Numbered from the stretch's first letter, positions 24,131 through 32,202 are shown. The stretch: 34,908 nt of DNA from Candidatus Omnitrophota bacterium (GCA_018883425.1 VFQY01000014.1:1-34908), one strand, 5' to 3'. Translations and numbers: made by a program. The notes: generated by a model not told the origin, from the sequence alone.

Positions 24131-25015
24131 TTATTTTATTTTCAGGGAGCTAGACCCCGAAACGATTTCGATAATTTCTTTCGTAATAGCCGCTTGACGC
24201 GCTTTGTTGCGAAGAAGCACGAGCGAATCGATCATTTCCTTGGCGTTTTCCGTTGCCAGATGCATGGCCTGCATCCGGGCGATTTGCTCGGAAACTAGAG
24301 CTTCGAGAAGAATCATGCGGGTTTTGGCCTCAAAAAACATAGGCACAATCCGGCTGAAGATCGCTGCCGGATCCGGCTCAAAAATGTAGGGCGTTTCAGC
24401 GCCCGCCGTTTCACCCTCGGGTTTTTCAAGGGGGAGAATTCTTTCGACCACGCCTTGATACGTGCTGAGCGTCAGAAAGTGATCGTAGACCACATGGATC
24501 GCGTCAACCCGGCGCGAAACGTAGAGTTCTTCCAGCATTTCTTTGAATCCCTTGAGGACTTCTTCAACGCGGCTTGCGCGAAGATCGGTGAAGGTTCCCG
24601 CGAAATCATAACCTTCACGCTGAAGCGCTGTGATGCCGGATTTTCCGATGCCGATCAGCACCGGCTCCGAACCCTTGAGATCGTTTTTCAGGAACCTTTT
24701 GGTCAGATTAACGAGATCCGTATTGTAGGAACCGCAAAGTCCAGTATCGGATGTCATGACGACGACAGCAGTCTTCTTCGGGGCCCGTTCTTCGAAGAAC
24801 GGGTGCGGCGCTTCCTCTGCTGAAGCCCCGCCCTGAGCCTGGAAGAGACGCTTGACCTGATTTTCCAGAGCCAGCGTGTAAGGGCGGGCGCTGTTCATCA
24901 TCCCCTGAAAGCGGTGGAGCTTGGCAGCCGCCACCATCTCCATGGCACGGGTGATCTTCTTCGTGCTCTCGACGCTTCGTATGCGGTTTTTAAGTTCTCT
25001 CAGCTGACCTGACAC
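24131..25015 (-). CDS. atpG: ATP synthase gamma subunit
   Basis: This 294-aa rotor shaft of F1 opens with the typical coiled-coil SGQLRELKNRIRSVESTKKITRAMEMVAAAKL. Its mate is the C-terminal helix EMIDSLVLLRNKARQAAITKEIIEIVSG. The globular middle begins with VVMTSDTGLCGSYNTDLV. Translation starts at GTG. It follows atpA by 21 nt. The terminal helix and length are normal for bacterial gamma subunits. Confidence 0.97.
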   Translation of the reverse strand: MSGQLRELKNRIRSVESTKKITRAMEMVAAAKLHRFQGMMNSARPYTLALENQVKRLFQAQGGASAEEAPHPFFEERAPKKTAVVVMTSDTGLCGSYNTDLVNLTKRFLKNDLKGSEPVLIGIGKSGITALQREGYDFAGTFTDLRASRVEEVLKGFKEMLEELYVSRRVDAIHVVYDHFLTLSTYQGVVERILPLEKPEGETAGAETPYIFEPDPAAIFSRIVPMFFEAKTRMILLEALVSEQIARMQAMHLATENAKEMIDSLVLLRNKARQAAITKEIIEIVSGSSSLKIK

Positions 25016-25036
25016 AAAAGACTCCGTCGGGAATGG

Positions 25037-26542
25037 TTATGCTAAAAACTTCGCCTTAAACTTTTTTACACCGTCGGCGAGTTTGGCCTTCACATCATCG
25101 CTGATGGCTTTTTTCTCGCGGATGTTGTGGAAAACGTCCGGATAGTGTTCATCCAAGAAAGCGAGCAGCTGGATTTCGAAATCTTTGAGGCGGTCAAGAG
25201 GAACGTCGTCCAGGTGACCCTCGTTGCCGGCGAAAATCACAGCGACCTGGCGTTCAAACGGAATCGGCTGAAGGATGTTCTGCTTCAAGATTTCGACCAT
25301 GCGCTCGCCGCGGGTAAGCTGATCCTTGGTTGACTTGTCGAGATCCGTCGAAAGCTGGGCAAACGCCGCCAACTCCCGGTATTGGGCCAAAGCGAGACGA
25401 AGCTGACCGGCGACCTGCTTCATTGCCTTGGTTTGAGCGTTGCCTCCGACGCGCGAAACAGACAAGCCGACGTTCACAGCAGGGCGGACGCCGGCGTAAA
25501 AAAGATCGCTTTCCAGATAAATCTGGCCGTCAGTGATCGAGATGACGTTCGTGGGGATGTAGGCCGACACGTCGCCCATTTGGGTTTCAATGACGGGCAG
25601 AGCCGTGAGAGATCCTGCGCCGAGATCATCACGAAGTTTGGCCGCCCTCTCGAGCAGACGTGAGTGCAGGTAGAAGACGTCGCCAGGGTATGCCTCTCGG
25701 CCCGGCGGACGCTGCAGCAGCAGTGAAAGTTCTCGGTACGCCACGGCATGCTTGGAGAGGTCATCGTAAACGACCAAGGCGTGCTGTCCGTTGTGCATGT
25801 ATTCCTCGCCGATTGCGCAGCCGGCATAAGGCGCCAGATACTGCAAAGGCGCCGGATCGTCTGAAGATGCAGAGACAATCGTGGTGTATTCCATCGCGCC
25901 GTATTCTTCCAGGGTTTTGGCAAGCGCCACGACGCTGGAAAGCTTCTGGCCGATGGCAACATAGATGCATTTAACGCCCGTGCCCTTCTGGTTGACAATC
26001 GTGTCGATCAGGATGGCTGTCTTGCCGGTCTGACGGTCACCGATGATCAGCTCGCGCTGACCGCGGCCGATCGGGATCATGGCGTCGATGGCTTTGATAC
26101 CAGTCTGAAGAGGTTCTTTTACAGGCTGGCGTTCGATGACTGAAGGCGGCACGGTTTCAAGCGGACGGCGCTTCTCCGATGCGATGGGACCCTTGCCGTC
26201 GAGCGGAACGCCCAGAGGATTGACCACACGGCCTAAGAGGGCTGTGCCCACAGGAACTTCCGCGATGCGGCCCGTGCGTCGGACCTGGTGGCCCTCCTTG
26301 ATGTTGCGGTCTGAACCCAGGATGACAACGCCGACATTCCCCGGTTCGAGATTCAGGGCAAGTCCCATGGTCTCATCCTGAAAGCTCACCAGCTCACCGG
26401 CCATGACTTCGTCGAGGCCGTAAACGCGCGCGATGCCGTCGCCGACCTGCAGGACGTAGCCGACAGACTCCATCTTGAGTTTGCTTTCGTACTTCTTGAT
26501 TTCGGTCTGGATTGCTTGTACGACTTCTTCAGGTTTCAGCAT
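25037..26542 (-). CDS. atpA: ATP synthase alpha subunit
   Basis: This 501-aa non-catalytic nucleotide-binding subunit of F1 has the P-loop GDRQTGKT at residues 168-175. Other invariant parts are [18 protein letters not shown] near the N-terminus, [14 protein letters not shown], and [19 protein letters not shown] with the conserved arginine of the arginine finger. The first 25 residues are the delta-binding helix. It follows atpH by 46 nt and precedes atpG. Length is normal. Confidence 0.98.
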   Translation of the reverse strand: MLKPEEVVQAIQTEIKKYESKLKMESVGYVLQVGDGIARVYGLDEVMAGELVSFQDETMGLALNLEPGNVGVVILGSDRNIKEGHQVRRTGRIAEVPVGTALLGRVVNPLGVPLDGKGPIASEKRRPLETVPPSVIERQPVKEPLQTGIKAIDAMIPIGRGQRELIIGDRQTGKTAILIDTIVNQKGTGVKCIYVAIGQKLSSVVALAKTLEEYGAMEYTTIVSASSDDPAPLQYLAPYAGCAIGEEYMHNGQHALVVYDDLSKHAVAYRELSLLLQRPPGREAYPGDVFYLHSRLLERAAKLRDDLGAGSLTALPVIETQMGDVSAYIPTNVISITDGQIYLESDLFYAGVRPAVNVGLSVSRVGGNAQTKAMKQVAGQLRLALAQYRELAAFAQLSTDLDKSTKDQLTRGERMVEILKQNILQPIPFERQVAVIFAGNEGHLDDVPLDRLKDFEIQLLAFLDEHYPDVFHNIREKKAISDDVKAKLADGVKKFKAKFLA

Positions 26543-26588
26543 GTGCCCGGATCCTCTTCAGTTATTCGGTCTCTCTTGGGTCAGATCG

Positions 26589-27128
26589 TCAGGAAACCAG
26601 CAGTTTTTGCCGGATCTCCCGCAGACGGTTCTTGAAACTAGCATCGATCTCGCGTCCGTCGAAGCGAAGCACGAGGCCGCCGATCAGGCTTGCGTCCGTT
26701 TTCACGGAAAGCCGTATTTCAGAAGCCAGTTTTTTATTCAAAAGCGTCAGAAGCTTGGACTGCGCCTCGCCTGTCAGCGCACGCGGTACCAGCACCGTAA
26801 CTTCCCGAATCTTCTTCTTCGCCTCAAAACGGGCGTGAAAAGCTTTCTGAATGGAGGCAATTTCAGAAAAGCGGTTCTTTTCGATCAGGAGTTTAAGAAA
26901 ATGAAGCACTAGAGCCGGTGCGAGGCTCGAAAAAATTCTGTTCAGCAGGGCTTCCTTGTCCTCTGTCGAGATCGTCGAATTTTCGACAACCCGGAGAATC
27001 GGGGGATGTTCCCCGATCAGGCGCACGACGGACGCAAGTCCATCTTGCGCCGCTTGAAGTTCGCCTCTCTCTTCGGCTAATTGGAAGAGGGCGTCAGAGT
27101 AACGGTGGGATGCCCGCAGGTCTTTCAC
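26589..27128 (-). CDS. atpH: ATP synthase delta subunit
   Basis: This 179-aa peripheral-stalk protein joins subunit b to the top of F1. The N-terminal helical domain begins KDLRASHRYSDALFQLAEE. The C-terminal region has TVLVPRALTGEAQSKLLTLL and the family signature-like DASLIGGLVLRFDGREIDAS. The start is GTG, overlapping the atpF stop as GTGA. atpA follows after 46 nt, the longest gap before the F1 catalytic genes. Confidence 0.93.
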   Translation of the reverse strand: MKDLRASHRYSDALFQLAEERGELQAAQDGLASVVRLIGEHPPILRVVENSTISTEDKEALLNRIFSSLAPALVLHFLKLLIEKNRFSEIASIQKAFHARFEAKKKIREVTVLVPRALTGEAQSKLLTLLNKKLASEIRLSVKTDASLIGGLVLRFDGREIDASFKNRLREIRQKLLVS

Positions 27129-27628
27129 AGAGCTTTCTCCATCTCCTCAATGATCGATAAAATCTTTTCCTGCTGTTTCTTGTCGTCCGACATCTTTTCC
27201 CTCAGCACTTTTTCGGAAGCATCAAGGGCGATTTCCGCAATTTCGCGGCGGAGGCTGATCCTTGCCTTGGCCACCTCGATGGCCAGATTCTCTTTGGCCT
27301 TTTCGAAGGTTGCCTGAGACTCGAGCCGCGCTTTATCCTGAATCTCCCGGGAGATCCGGCGGCCCTCATCGATGGCCTCCTGAAGCTTCGCGCGCGCCTG
27401 ATCCTCGATCTTCTGAAGACTTGCGGCATACTCGGCTTTCAGGGCTTCGATCTCTTTCTTGGCCGCCTCGATCGACTCGAATTCTCCCCGGATTTTCGAG
27501 CGGCGAGCCTCAAGCGATTCCAGGACCGGTTTCCAGGCCAGCTTCCGAAGCGTGAAGAAGACGATCAGAAACGCAAGAATCTGAACGACGACTTCCGCGG
27601 GAATGATGTTCGTCTGAAAGAATTCCAT
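27125..27628 (-). CDS. atpF: ATP synthase b subunit
   Basis: This 167-aa protein forms the peripheral stalk. A single N-terminal transmembrane helix (about residues 10-27, VVVQILAFLIVFFTL) is followed by a long charged coiled-coil rich in Lys, Glu, Arg and Ala. One b gene is seen; there is no second b' copy, so the stalk is probably a homodimer. The ATG lies 7 nt after the atpE stop, and the stop overlaps atpH by 4 nt. Confidence 0.94.
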   Translation of the reverse strand: MEFFQTNIIPAEVVVQILAFLIVFFTLRKLAWKPVLESLEARRSKIRGEFESIEAAKKEIEALKAEYAASLQKIEDQARAKLQEAIDEGRRISREIQDKARLESQATFEKAKENLAIEVAKARISLRREIAEIALDASEKVLREKMSDDKKQQEKILSIIEEMEKAL

Positions 27629-27635
27629 GGAATGC

Positions 27636-27866
27636 TTAGATCTTTCCCATCAGAGAAAAACCGAACACCAAGGCATAAAGCGTAAGAGCTTCAATAAGCG
27701 CGCAGCCGGCCATCATATTCACAAGAATCTTGGTGGAGGCTTCGGGCTGACGGCCCGTGGCTTCAAGAGCGGCGGCAACGGCTTTGCCGAGACCTAGCCC
27801 GCAGCCCAGGGCGGCGAGTGCGAGACCGAGAGGCAGTGAAAAAGCGAGAGCTGTATTGGGTTCCAT
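27636..27866 (-). CDS. atpE: ATP synthase c subunit (proton type)
   Basis: This 76-aa two-helix hairpin forms the rotor ring. The polar loop is the conserved RQPE (R39-E42). The ion-binding carboxylate is E59 in ALIEALTLYALV. Compared with sodium-type c subunits such as Ilyobacter, the positions that bind Na+ (Gln on helix 1, Ser-Thr after the Glu) are Leu26, Ala60 and Leu61, so protons are the likely coupling ion. The first helix keeps a glycine-rich packing pattern (GCGLGLG). AAGGAG precedes the ATG. No signal peptide is present. Confidence 0.96.
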   Translation of the reverse strand: MEPNTALAFSLPLGLALAALGCGLGLGKAVAAALEATGRQPEASTKILVNMMAGCALIEALTLYALVFGFSLMGKI

Positions 27867-27883
27867 TCTAAACTCCTTCTTTT

Positions 27884-28735
27884 TTAATGAGCATGAGCCG
27901 AAGCTTCGTCATGCTCGGGGTGTTCATGTTCGTGAGGTAAAAGCAGTGCAATGTAAACCGTCGAAAGCAGCATAAAAACAAAGGCTTGGATGACGCTGAA
28001 AAGAATGACCAGACAATTGGCGAAGATTTGAAAAACGAAGGGCATGTAGTTAAAAGCCGTGTTCAATTCCGCAAATTTCAGCAGCAGACGGTCTTCGCTC
28101 GAAATGTTAGCGAAAAGACGCAGCGAAAGGCTGAACGGCACGGCAATAATCTCAAGGATGATGTTCAGGCAGAACATCAGCGGCAGAAGAAGCCACCCCA
28201 CAAGAGTCGACGGATTTCCGGCGATGTGTTTCAAGTAATGAGCGAACCCCTGTTCGCGGATGCCGACAGCCTGAACATAGACGACGGTGATGAGGCCAAG
28301 GGCGGCCGTGGTGCTCCAGGCGGACGTCGGGGCCTTCATGAAGGGGATCATGCCGAACCAGTTCATGAACAGAACGTAGAAGAACAGCGTTCCTAGAAAG
28401 GGAATGTGCTTGGGGGCGTGTTTTTCTCCCAGAATACCGGTGACGAAGCCCGCAATGCCCTCCATCAGGATCTCGACAAAGTTCCGCAGAGAGTCAGGTA
28501 TCAGGGATTTGCGCCTCGCGGCTCTGATGGCTACCGCGGAGATCAAGAGCGCTGCCAGCGCCGAGAAAAAAATATTTTGCCACTGCAGAAGAAAATCTAG
28601 ACCGGGCAGATCGGGGAAATGTTCTTTGAGAATCGCCAGCAGATTCGGCAGCTCATGGGCTTCATGGTGGCCGTGATGGGCCGCCGCGTGAGCCGCGTCG
28701 TGAGTCGCATTGGCAAGAGCCTCATGTTTTTCCAT
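27884..28735 (-). CDS. atpB: ATP synthase a subunit, histidine-rich termini
   Basis: This 283-aa membrane stator subunit forms the two proton half-channels. The essential arginine is R206 in SLSLRLFANI, with the supporting helix FQIFANCLVILFSVIQAFVFMLLSTVYI. Five to six membrane helices are visible. Both ends are unusual: the first 28 residues contain eight histidines and the last 16 contain six, among Glu and Ala. The start overlaps the end of the upstream small membrane protein by 14 nt, and atpE follows 17 nt after the stop. The rest of the sequence is normal. Confidence 0.96.
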   Translation of the reverse strand: MEKHEALANATHDAAHAAAHHGHHEAHELPNLLAILKEHFPDLPGLDFLLQWQNIFFSALAALLISAVAIRAARRKSLIPDSLRNFVEILMEGIAGFVTGILGEKHAPKHIPFLGTLFFYVLFMNWFGMIPFMKAPTSAWSTTAALGLITVVYVQAVGIREQGFAHYLKHIAGNPSTLVGWLLLPLMFCLNIILEIIAVPFSLSLRLFANISSEDRLLLKFAELNTAFNYMPFVFQIFANCLVILFSVIQAFVFMLLSTVYIALLLPHEHEHPEHDEASAHAH

Positions 28736-29003
28736 GATCCGGCGCTGTCTTTTTTTCGGGAGGTTTCGCTCCCTGGTTTAAAACGTATACCCGGCGTATC
28801 AGGCGGAAACACTGGTAGGCGGATAAGGCAAATCCTGCTGATACCGCCAAGGGTAAAACAGAATCACCGCCGTCAAAATGTTTCACCCAAAGATTGCCCA
28901 GGAGGTAACCCGCAACCGGTCCGCTCAAGAGAATCATCGGGACCGTGAGCCCGAGGGCCATGATCCACAAAGACATGTCTGGATGATTTTTTTGAGCGGC
29001 CAA
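28722..29003 (-). CDS. Small two-helix membrane protein heading the atp operon (AtpI-like position)
   Basis: This 93-aa protein has two predicted membrane helices (about residues 11-36 and 48-66) and a basic Lys/Pro-rich tail. Its position just before atpB, with a 14-nt overlap, matches the small AtpI/AtpZ/AtpQ-R proteins that help assemble the c ring or modulate Mg2+ in other bacteria. Sequence similarity to any one of them is not obvious by eye, so the assignment rests on position and topology. Translation is taken from a TTG with AGGG a few bases upstream; M10 is an alternative start. Confidence 0.65.
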   Translation of the reverse strand: MAAQKNHPDMSLWIMALGLTVPMILLSGPVAGYLLGNLWVKHFDGGDSVLPLAVSAGFALSAYQCFRLIRRVYVLNQGAKPPEKKTAPDHGKT

Positions 29004-29033
29004 ATTTCCCTGCCGAGAGAACTCGAGGAAAGA

Positions 29034-29072
29034 TCCGGATTCATTCAGAACAATTCCTTATAAGAATCCGGA
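29034..29072 (-). promoter_or_regulatory. Inverted repeat around a -10-like box before the atp operon
   Basis: TCCGGATTC (29034-29042) and GAATCCGGA (29064-29072) form a perfect 9-bp inverted repeat. On the minus strand the 21-nt spacer carries TATAAG (29057-29062), a plausible -10 element about 55 nt before the operon start. A matching -35 was not found. The arrangement could be an operator or a leader hairpin. Confidence 0.4.
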
Positions 29073-29189
29073 ATTTTTCTGCGGCATCTAACCCTGAACA
29101 ACCTAGGGGATTTGAGAACAAATTAAGGCCGTCATTATCTTTAAGCCCCCTGGAAAAGTCAAACAAAAAACCGATGGCTGGGTTGAGGG

Positions 29190-29218
29190 TTGCGGCATGG
29201 AGGTCATGACGTTACAAT
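29190..29218 (+). promoter_or_regulatory. Candidate promoter of the AsmA-like gene
   Basis: TTGCGG (29190-29195), a 17-nt spacer and TACAAT (29213-29218) could form a sigma70-type promoter about 40 nt before the start codon. The -10 is good and the -35 is weak. Confidence 0.4.
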
Positions 29219-29259
29219 GCCTGATCGGCCGGCTGTGATTGCTTAACCTCGGGAGTCTC

Positions 29260-29886
29260 ATGCGCCTCATTTGGAATCTCATCAAGATCGCCTTTTGGGC
29301 AGCTGTGCTTGGTTTTTTCCTCAAAGTTTATGGTGCCAAGTGGCTGCTGACTTTTTACCTCCAGAAAGAGCTCGGAACGCGCGTTACCGTTCAAGATGTC
29401 AGGCTTGACTTTGTCAACACCCAGGCTAAATTCCGAGGCCTCATGATCCAAAATCCCCTGGTTTATCCTGAGGGCGTCATGATCGCAGTCTCGGACTTGT
29501 TTTTGGATTTCGAGCCCCGCTCTCTCCTGAAAGGTAAGCCGGGATTCTCCGCCGTGGATCTGAATGCTGAGGAGATCAGGGTTCTTAATGTCCCCGGAAA
29601 CGGACTGAATTTGAGGGCGCTGACGATTTTGAAGCCGCAATACAGGGATGTTGGAAAAGACGGAATACCTCGGTATGAAACCGACCCGAAAGCCGATTTT
29701 TCAACGCAAAAATTCTACCTGACGGCCGAACGGGCCACTTACACGGATTTGACTGGACCCAATCCAGTTCAGAAAAGCTACGCGCTGGGGCTCCGCCATG
29801 CTGAATTTAACGATCTCGAGGGGCTCCGCGGCCTGACCGAGACCCTTGTCAGGGAAACTTTAAACCGGATCGGACTTCGCGAATAA
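29260..29886 (+). CDS. AsmA-like membrane-anchored protein
   Basis: This 208-aa protein has one N-terminal hydrophobic helix (about residues 4-22) and a periplasmic-looking remainder. The pattern YLQKELGTRVTVQDVRLDF, then RGLMIQNPLVYPEG, then LFLDFEPRSLL, is typical of the opening of AsmA/YhdP/DUF748-like proteins, which are linked to envelope lipid transport and outer-membrane homeostasis. Only this opening module is present, so it is much shorter than most AsmA proteins. The ATG at 29260 has GGGAG at about 4-5 nt; a TTG seven codons earlier is less likely. The exact function is unknown. A gene of this class fits a two-membrane cell envelope. Confidence 0.7.
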   Translation: MRLIWNLIKIAFWAAVLGFFLKVYGAKWLLTFYLQKELGTRVTVQDVRLDFVNTQAKFRGLMIQNPLVYPEGVMIAVSDLFLDFEPRSLLKGKPGFSAVDLNAEEIRVLNVPGNGLNLRALTILKPQYRDVGKDGIPRYETDPKADFSTQKFYLTAERATYTDLTGPNPVQKSYALGLRHAEFNDLEGLRGLTETLVRETLNRIGLRE

Positions 29887-29887
29887 A

Positions 29888-29925
29888 AAAACCCGCACCT
29901 CCCGACAAGCTGAGGCGCGGGTTTT
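29888..29925. terminator. Bidirectional Rho-independent terminator
   Basis: The stem AAACCCGC-A-CCTC / GAGG-C-GCGGGTTT has one internal mismatch, with an A run on the left and TTTT on the right. It sits just after the AsmA-like stop and 27 nt after the convergent gpmA stop. Confidence 0.88.
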
Positions 29926-29952
29926 AATGCCGGTAACCGGGAAATTCTCTTC

Positions 29953-30588
29953 TCAGAGATATTTTTTGGAAAGCACCTTCAGATCCTTGTCCAGATCGTA
30001 CACCAGCGGCGTTCCTGTCGGAATATTCAGTTCCAGCACTTCCTCTTCGGTCATTTTGTCTAAGTGCATGACGATTGACCGAAGACTGTTGCCGTGGGCG
30101 GCCACGAGAACGTTTTTCCCTGAACGGAGGTCCTTGACGATATTCTCCTCAAAGTAAGGAATCGTGCGCGCTGCGGTGTCTTTCAGGCTTTCGCTGATCC
30201 CTTCCGGGTTCATTTCGGTCTTATCTTTGGGCGGGGGGATGTCGTAACTGCGCCGCCAGATATGGACCTGATGGTCCCCGTAGATCTTCGCAGTTTCCGC
30301 TTTATCCAGGCCTTGCAGAGCACCATAGTGCCGCTCGTTGAGGGCGATGTCGCGCGTGATTGGAAGCCCTGATTTTCCGGCATTCTCAAGCGCGATGTCG
30401 CAGGTATTCATGGCCCGCTTGAGGACCGAAGTGTAGGCTTTGTCGATCGTGTAAGGTTTGAGTTTGATCCCGGCATCAGCAGCTTCTGAACGGCCCTTCG
30501 CGGACAACTCGACGTCCACCCAGCCCGTGAAGCGGTTTTCGAGATTCCATTGAGATTGACCGTGGCGAAGCAGAATCAAGTGCGGCAT
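29953..30588 (-). CDS. gpmA: 2,3-bisphosphoglycerate-dependent phosphoglycerate mutase
   Basis: This 211-aa glycolytic and gluconeogenic enzyme interconverts 3- and 2-phosphoglycerate. The phosphorylated histidine is in LILLRHGQSQWN, followed by NRFTGWVDVELSAKG. The catalytic glutamate region is LNERHYGALQGLDKAE, and the second histidine is in VAAHGNSLRSIV. The ATG at 30588 is chosen because AGGAAAGG lies at good spacing before it; a GTG three codons upstream overlaps that site. Length fits the cofactor-dependent class. The gene stands alone, convergent with the AsmA-like gene and divergent from tRNA-Gly. Confidence 0.96.
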   Translation of the reverse strand: MPHLILLRHGQSQWNLENRFTGWVDVELSAKGRSEAADAGIKLKPYTIDKAYTSVLKRAMNTCDIALENAGKSGLPITRDIALNERHYGALQGLDKAETAKIYGDHQVHIWRRSYDIPPPKDKTEMNPEGISESLKDTAARTIPYFEENIVKDLRSGKNVLVAAHGNSLRSIVMHLDKMTEEEVLELNIPTGTPLVYDLDKDLKVLSKKYL

Positions 30589-30638
30589 TGTGATCACCTT
30601 TCCTGTTGAAGAAGTTTCTCAAAACGTTAAAGCATCCA

Positions 30639-30667
30639 TTGACGAGATTTTTTTGACTGCCTATAAT
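30639..30667 (+). promoter_or_regulatory. Near-consensus sigma70 promoter of tRNA-Gly
   Basis: TTGACG (30639-30644), exactly 17 nt, then the perfect TATAAT (30662-30667). Transcription would begin about 7 nt later, giving a short 5' leader before the tRNA at 30681. It is one of the two best promoter matches in the window, the other being that of nusA. Confidence 0.88.
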
Positions 30668-30680
30668 GACCGCCTTTCCA

Positions 30681-30751
30681 GCGGGCATAGCTTAATGGTA
30701 AAGTCCCAGCCTTCCAAGCTGGTCATGCGGGTTCGATTCCCGCTGCCCGCT
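30681..30751 (+). tRNA. tRNA-Gly (anticodon TCC)
   Basis: This is a 71-nt cloverleaf. The acceptor stem is GCGGGCA (30681-30687) with TGCCCGC (30744-30750), and the discriminator base is T30751. The anticodon stem CCAGC/GCTGG encloses the loop CTTCCAA with anticodon TCC at 30713-30715, reading GGA codons (and GGG by wobble). The T arm has GGGTTCGATTCCC. CCA is not encoded. The last ten bases of the tRNA are also the first bases of the tandem repeat that follows. Confidence 0.97.
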
Positions 30752-30953
30752 CGTCTTCATTAAACTGTCCCAATGAGACGTGCGGCTGTCCCAGCAACCA
30801 CGAATTTTTATAGAGGTTGGGGCTGCCCGCTCGTCTTCCTTAAACTGTCGCATTGAGACGTGCGGCTGTCCCAGCAACCACGAATTTTTATAGAGGTTGG
30901 GGCTGCCCGCTCGTCTTCCTTAAACTGTCCCAATGAGACGTGCGGCTGTCCCA
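30742..30953 (+). repeat. 80-bp tandem repeat, 2.65 copies, beginning in the tRNA-Gly 3' end
   Basis: Copy 1 is 30742-30821, copy 2 is 30822-30901 and partial copy 3 is 30902-30953. Copies 1 and 2 differ at three positions and copies 2 and 3 at two over 52 bases. Each unit opens with GCTGCCCGCT, identical to the tRNA 3' end, and then carries two small dyads: GTCT..AGAC, and CAACC..GGTTG around an AT-rich loop. No open frame is conserved. The units are directly adjacent, so this is not a CRISPR array. The nearly identical copies point to recent duplication. Confidence 0.9.
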
Positions 30954-30974
30954 AGCACGTGTCCCTGCAAAATA

Positions 30975-31001
30975 AAAGCGCCCCGGAACAAGGGGCGCTT
31001 T
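30975..31001. terminator. Rho-independent terminator, tRNA-Gly and/or desaturase
   Basis: A perfect 10-bp stem AAAGCGCCCC / GGGGCGCTTT has a 7-nt loop (GGAACAA). The T tract is short on the plus strand (TTTC) and on the minus strand it reads TTTTATTTT, so it is best suited to end the desaturase gene (stop at 31031) while also capping the tRNA/repeat transcript. Confidence 0.85.
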
Positions 31002-31030
31002 CATAACTTTATTTCCGCAGCCGTTTAGAA

Positions 31031-31930
31031 TCAAGCCGCAGTTTTTTTTGTCAGCAGATCCTGCGATGGAATTTTAACGGCTTTTGCCAAACCCAAGAGT
31101 TCCATGACGCGGATCGTCAGGTACGTGGTATCAAACTCCCACCATGCCAGACCGTGACGGGCAGAATGCTGAAATGCATGGTGATTGTTGTGCCACCCTT
31201 CGCCGTAGGTCAACAAGGCAACCCACCAGAGATTACGGGAATCATCACGGCTCTCATAGGTTTGATAGCCCCAGACATGAGCGGCCGAGTTCACCAGCCA
31301 TGTGCAGTGGTAAACAAGCACGATGCGTACGAAAATCCCCCACACCACGAAGGACCAGCCTCCCCACAGGTAAAGTCCGATACCCAAAAGAACCGTCGGA
31401 AGGATGTGCAGCTTTTCCAACCCGACGTAGAATCGGTCTTTGGCCAACTCAGGGGCATGCTTCGCAAACTCGTCAAAGCTTTCCAGAAGAGGGTTGTGCG
31501 TAACGCACCAGAGCATGTGCGACCACAGGAAACCTTCGCGCGGGCTATGCGGATCACCTGGGAGGTCGGATTTGGCATGATGGACCCGGTGAGCTGCAAC
31601 CCAGGAGAGGGGACCTCCCTGACAAGCTAGGGTGGCAAGGACCGCCAGAACGTATTCGACGGGTTTGGGTACCGTAAAACTCTTGTGAGTCAACAGGCGG
31701 TGATAGGTCAGTGTGATCCCGAGACCCCCGGAGACCCAATGAAGAACTAAACATACAAGCAGGGCCGGCCAGCTAAAAGTAAAAAAACCCGCAAGGGCCG
31801 CGACATGCACCCCTGTAATAAAAACAAAAGGAATCCAGGAAATTTCCTTCCACTGAAGACGTCGAGATGTAAGAGGATTCGAGACAGACTTGGCACACGA
31901 ATCCGGCGTTAAGGCAATAGGTTGAGACAC
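31031..31930 (-). CDS. Acyl-CoA/acyl-lipid fatty-acid desaturase
   Basis: This 299-aa membrane-bound di-iron enzyme introduces a double bond into fatty acyl chains, probably at delta-9. The three histidine boxes are intact: HRLLTH (77-82), HRVHH (114-118) and HNNHH (247-251). Four hydrophobic segments lie at about 33-55, 57-76, 175-192 and 193-212. NSAAHVWG and GEGWHNNHHAF are typical of the stearoyl-CoA desaturase-like family. It needs oxygen and an electron donor, which is not encoded next to it. Translation starts at GTG with GGGAGG about 11 nt upstream. The gene stands alone and ends at a strong terminator. Confidence 0.93.
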   Translation of the reverse strand: MSQPIALTPDSCAKSVSNPLTSRRLQWKEISWIPFVFITGVHVAALAGFFTFSWPALLVCLVLHWVSGGLGITLTYHRLLTHKSFTVPKPVEYVLAVLATLACQGGPLSWVAAHRVHHAKSDLPGDPHSPREGFLWSHMLWCVTHNPLLESFDEFAKHAPELAKDRFYVGLEKLHILPTVLLGIGLYLWGGWSFVVWGIFVRIVLVYHCTWLVNSAAHVWGYQTYESRDDSRNLWWVALLTYGEGWHNNHHAFQHSARHGLAWWEFDTTYLTIRVMELLGLAKAVKIPSQDLLTKKTAA

Positions 31931-32145
31931 TTTGAAGAACCTCCCTTGGAATGCTTGCAGGCGGGGTAGAGACCGCGCAAATTTGAGTCATGATAGTGGA
32001 TTTTCGGACGCGGCGCCAGAATTTTTATCGGATCTTTGGAGTGCGTAAGGGCGCATCCCTAAAAAAGAGCCACACCAGAAACCAAAAAAATTCAAAAACA
32101 ATCAAATTTAATCAAAAAATAAATAAATAGACTTTTTTTGAGGCG
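31931..32145. other. AT-rich intergenic region between desaturase and nusA
   Basis: No gene is visible. The part nearest the desaturase carries its ribosome-binding site. The sequence from about 32060 to 32140 is unusually A/T-rich with runs such as AATAAATAAATAG, and lies immediately upstream of the nusA promoter, where it could act as an UP element. A small dyad TGCG..CGCA near 32041-32060 is too weak to name. Confidence 0.5.
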
Positions 32146-32173
32146 TTGACAGCGAAGCTTTTTTTCATATAAT
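32146..32173 (+). promoter_or_regulatory. Consensus sigma70 promoter of nusA-infB
   Basis: A perfect TTGACA (32146-32151), a 16-nt spacer and a perfect TATAAT (32168-32173). An A/T-rich tract precedes it. Transcription should begin near 32180, about 80 nt before the nusA start. The -10 box overlaps an ATG at 32172 that would otherwise be the longest nusA frame, which rules that start out. Confidence 0.92.
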
Positions 32174-32202
32174 GAATCCAATACTTGGCAGAAAGTGCGA
32201 AG

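Noticed and set aside
30692-30877. 61-aa minus-strand frame over tRNA-Gly and the repeats
   Set aside because: It is antisense to the tRNA and contains the familiar translated-tRNA pattern RESNPHDQLG; its repetitive part simply reflects the 80-bp repeat.
30742-30953. CRISPR array
   Set aside because: The 80-bp units are adjacent and nearly identical over their full length, with no unique spacers and no cas genes.
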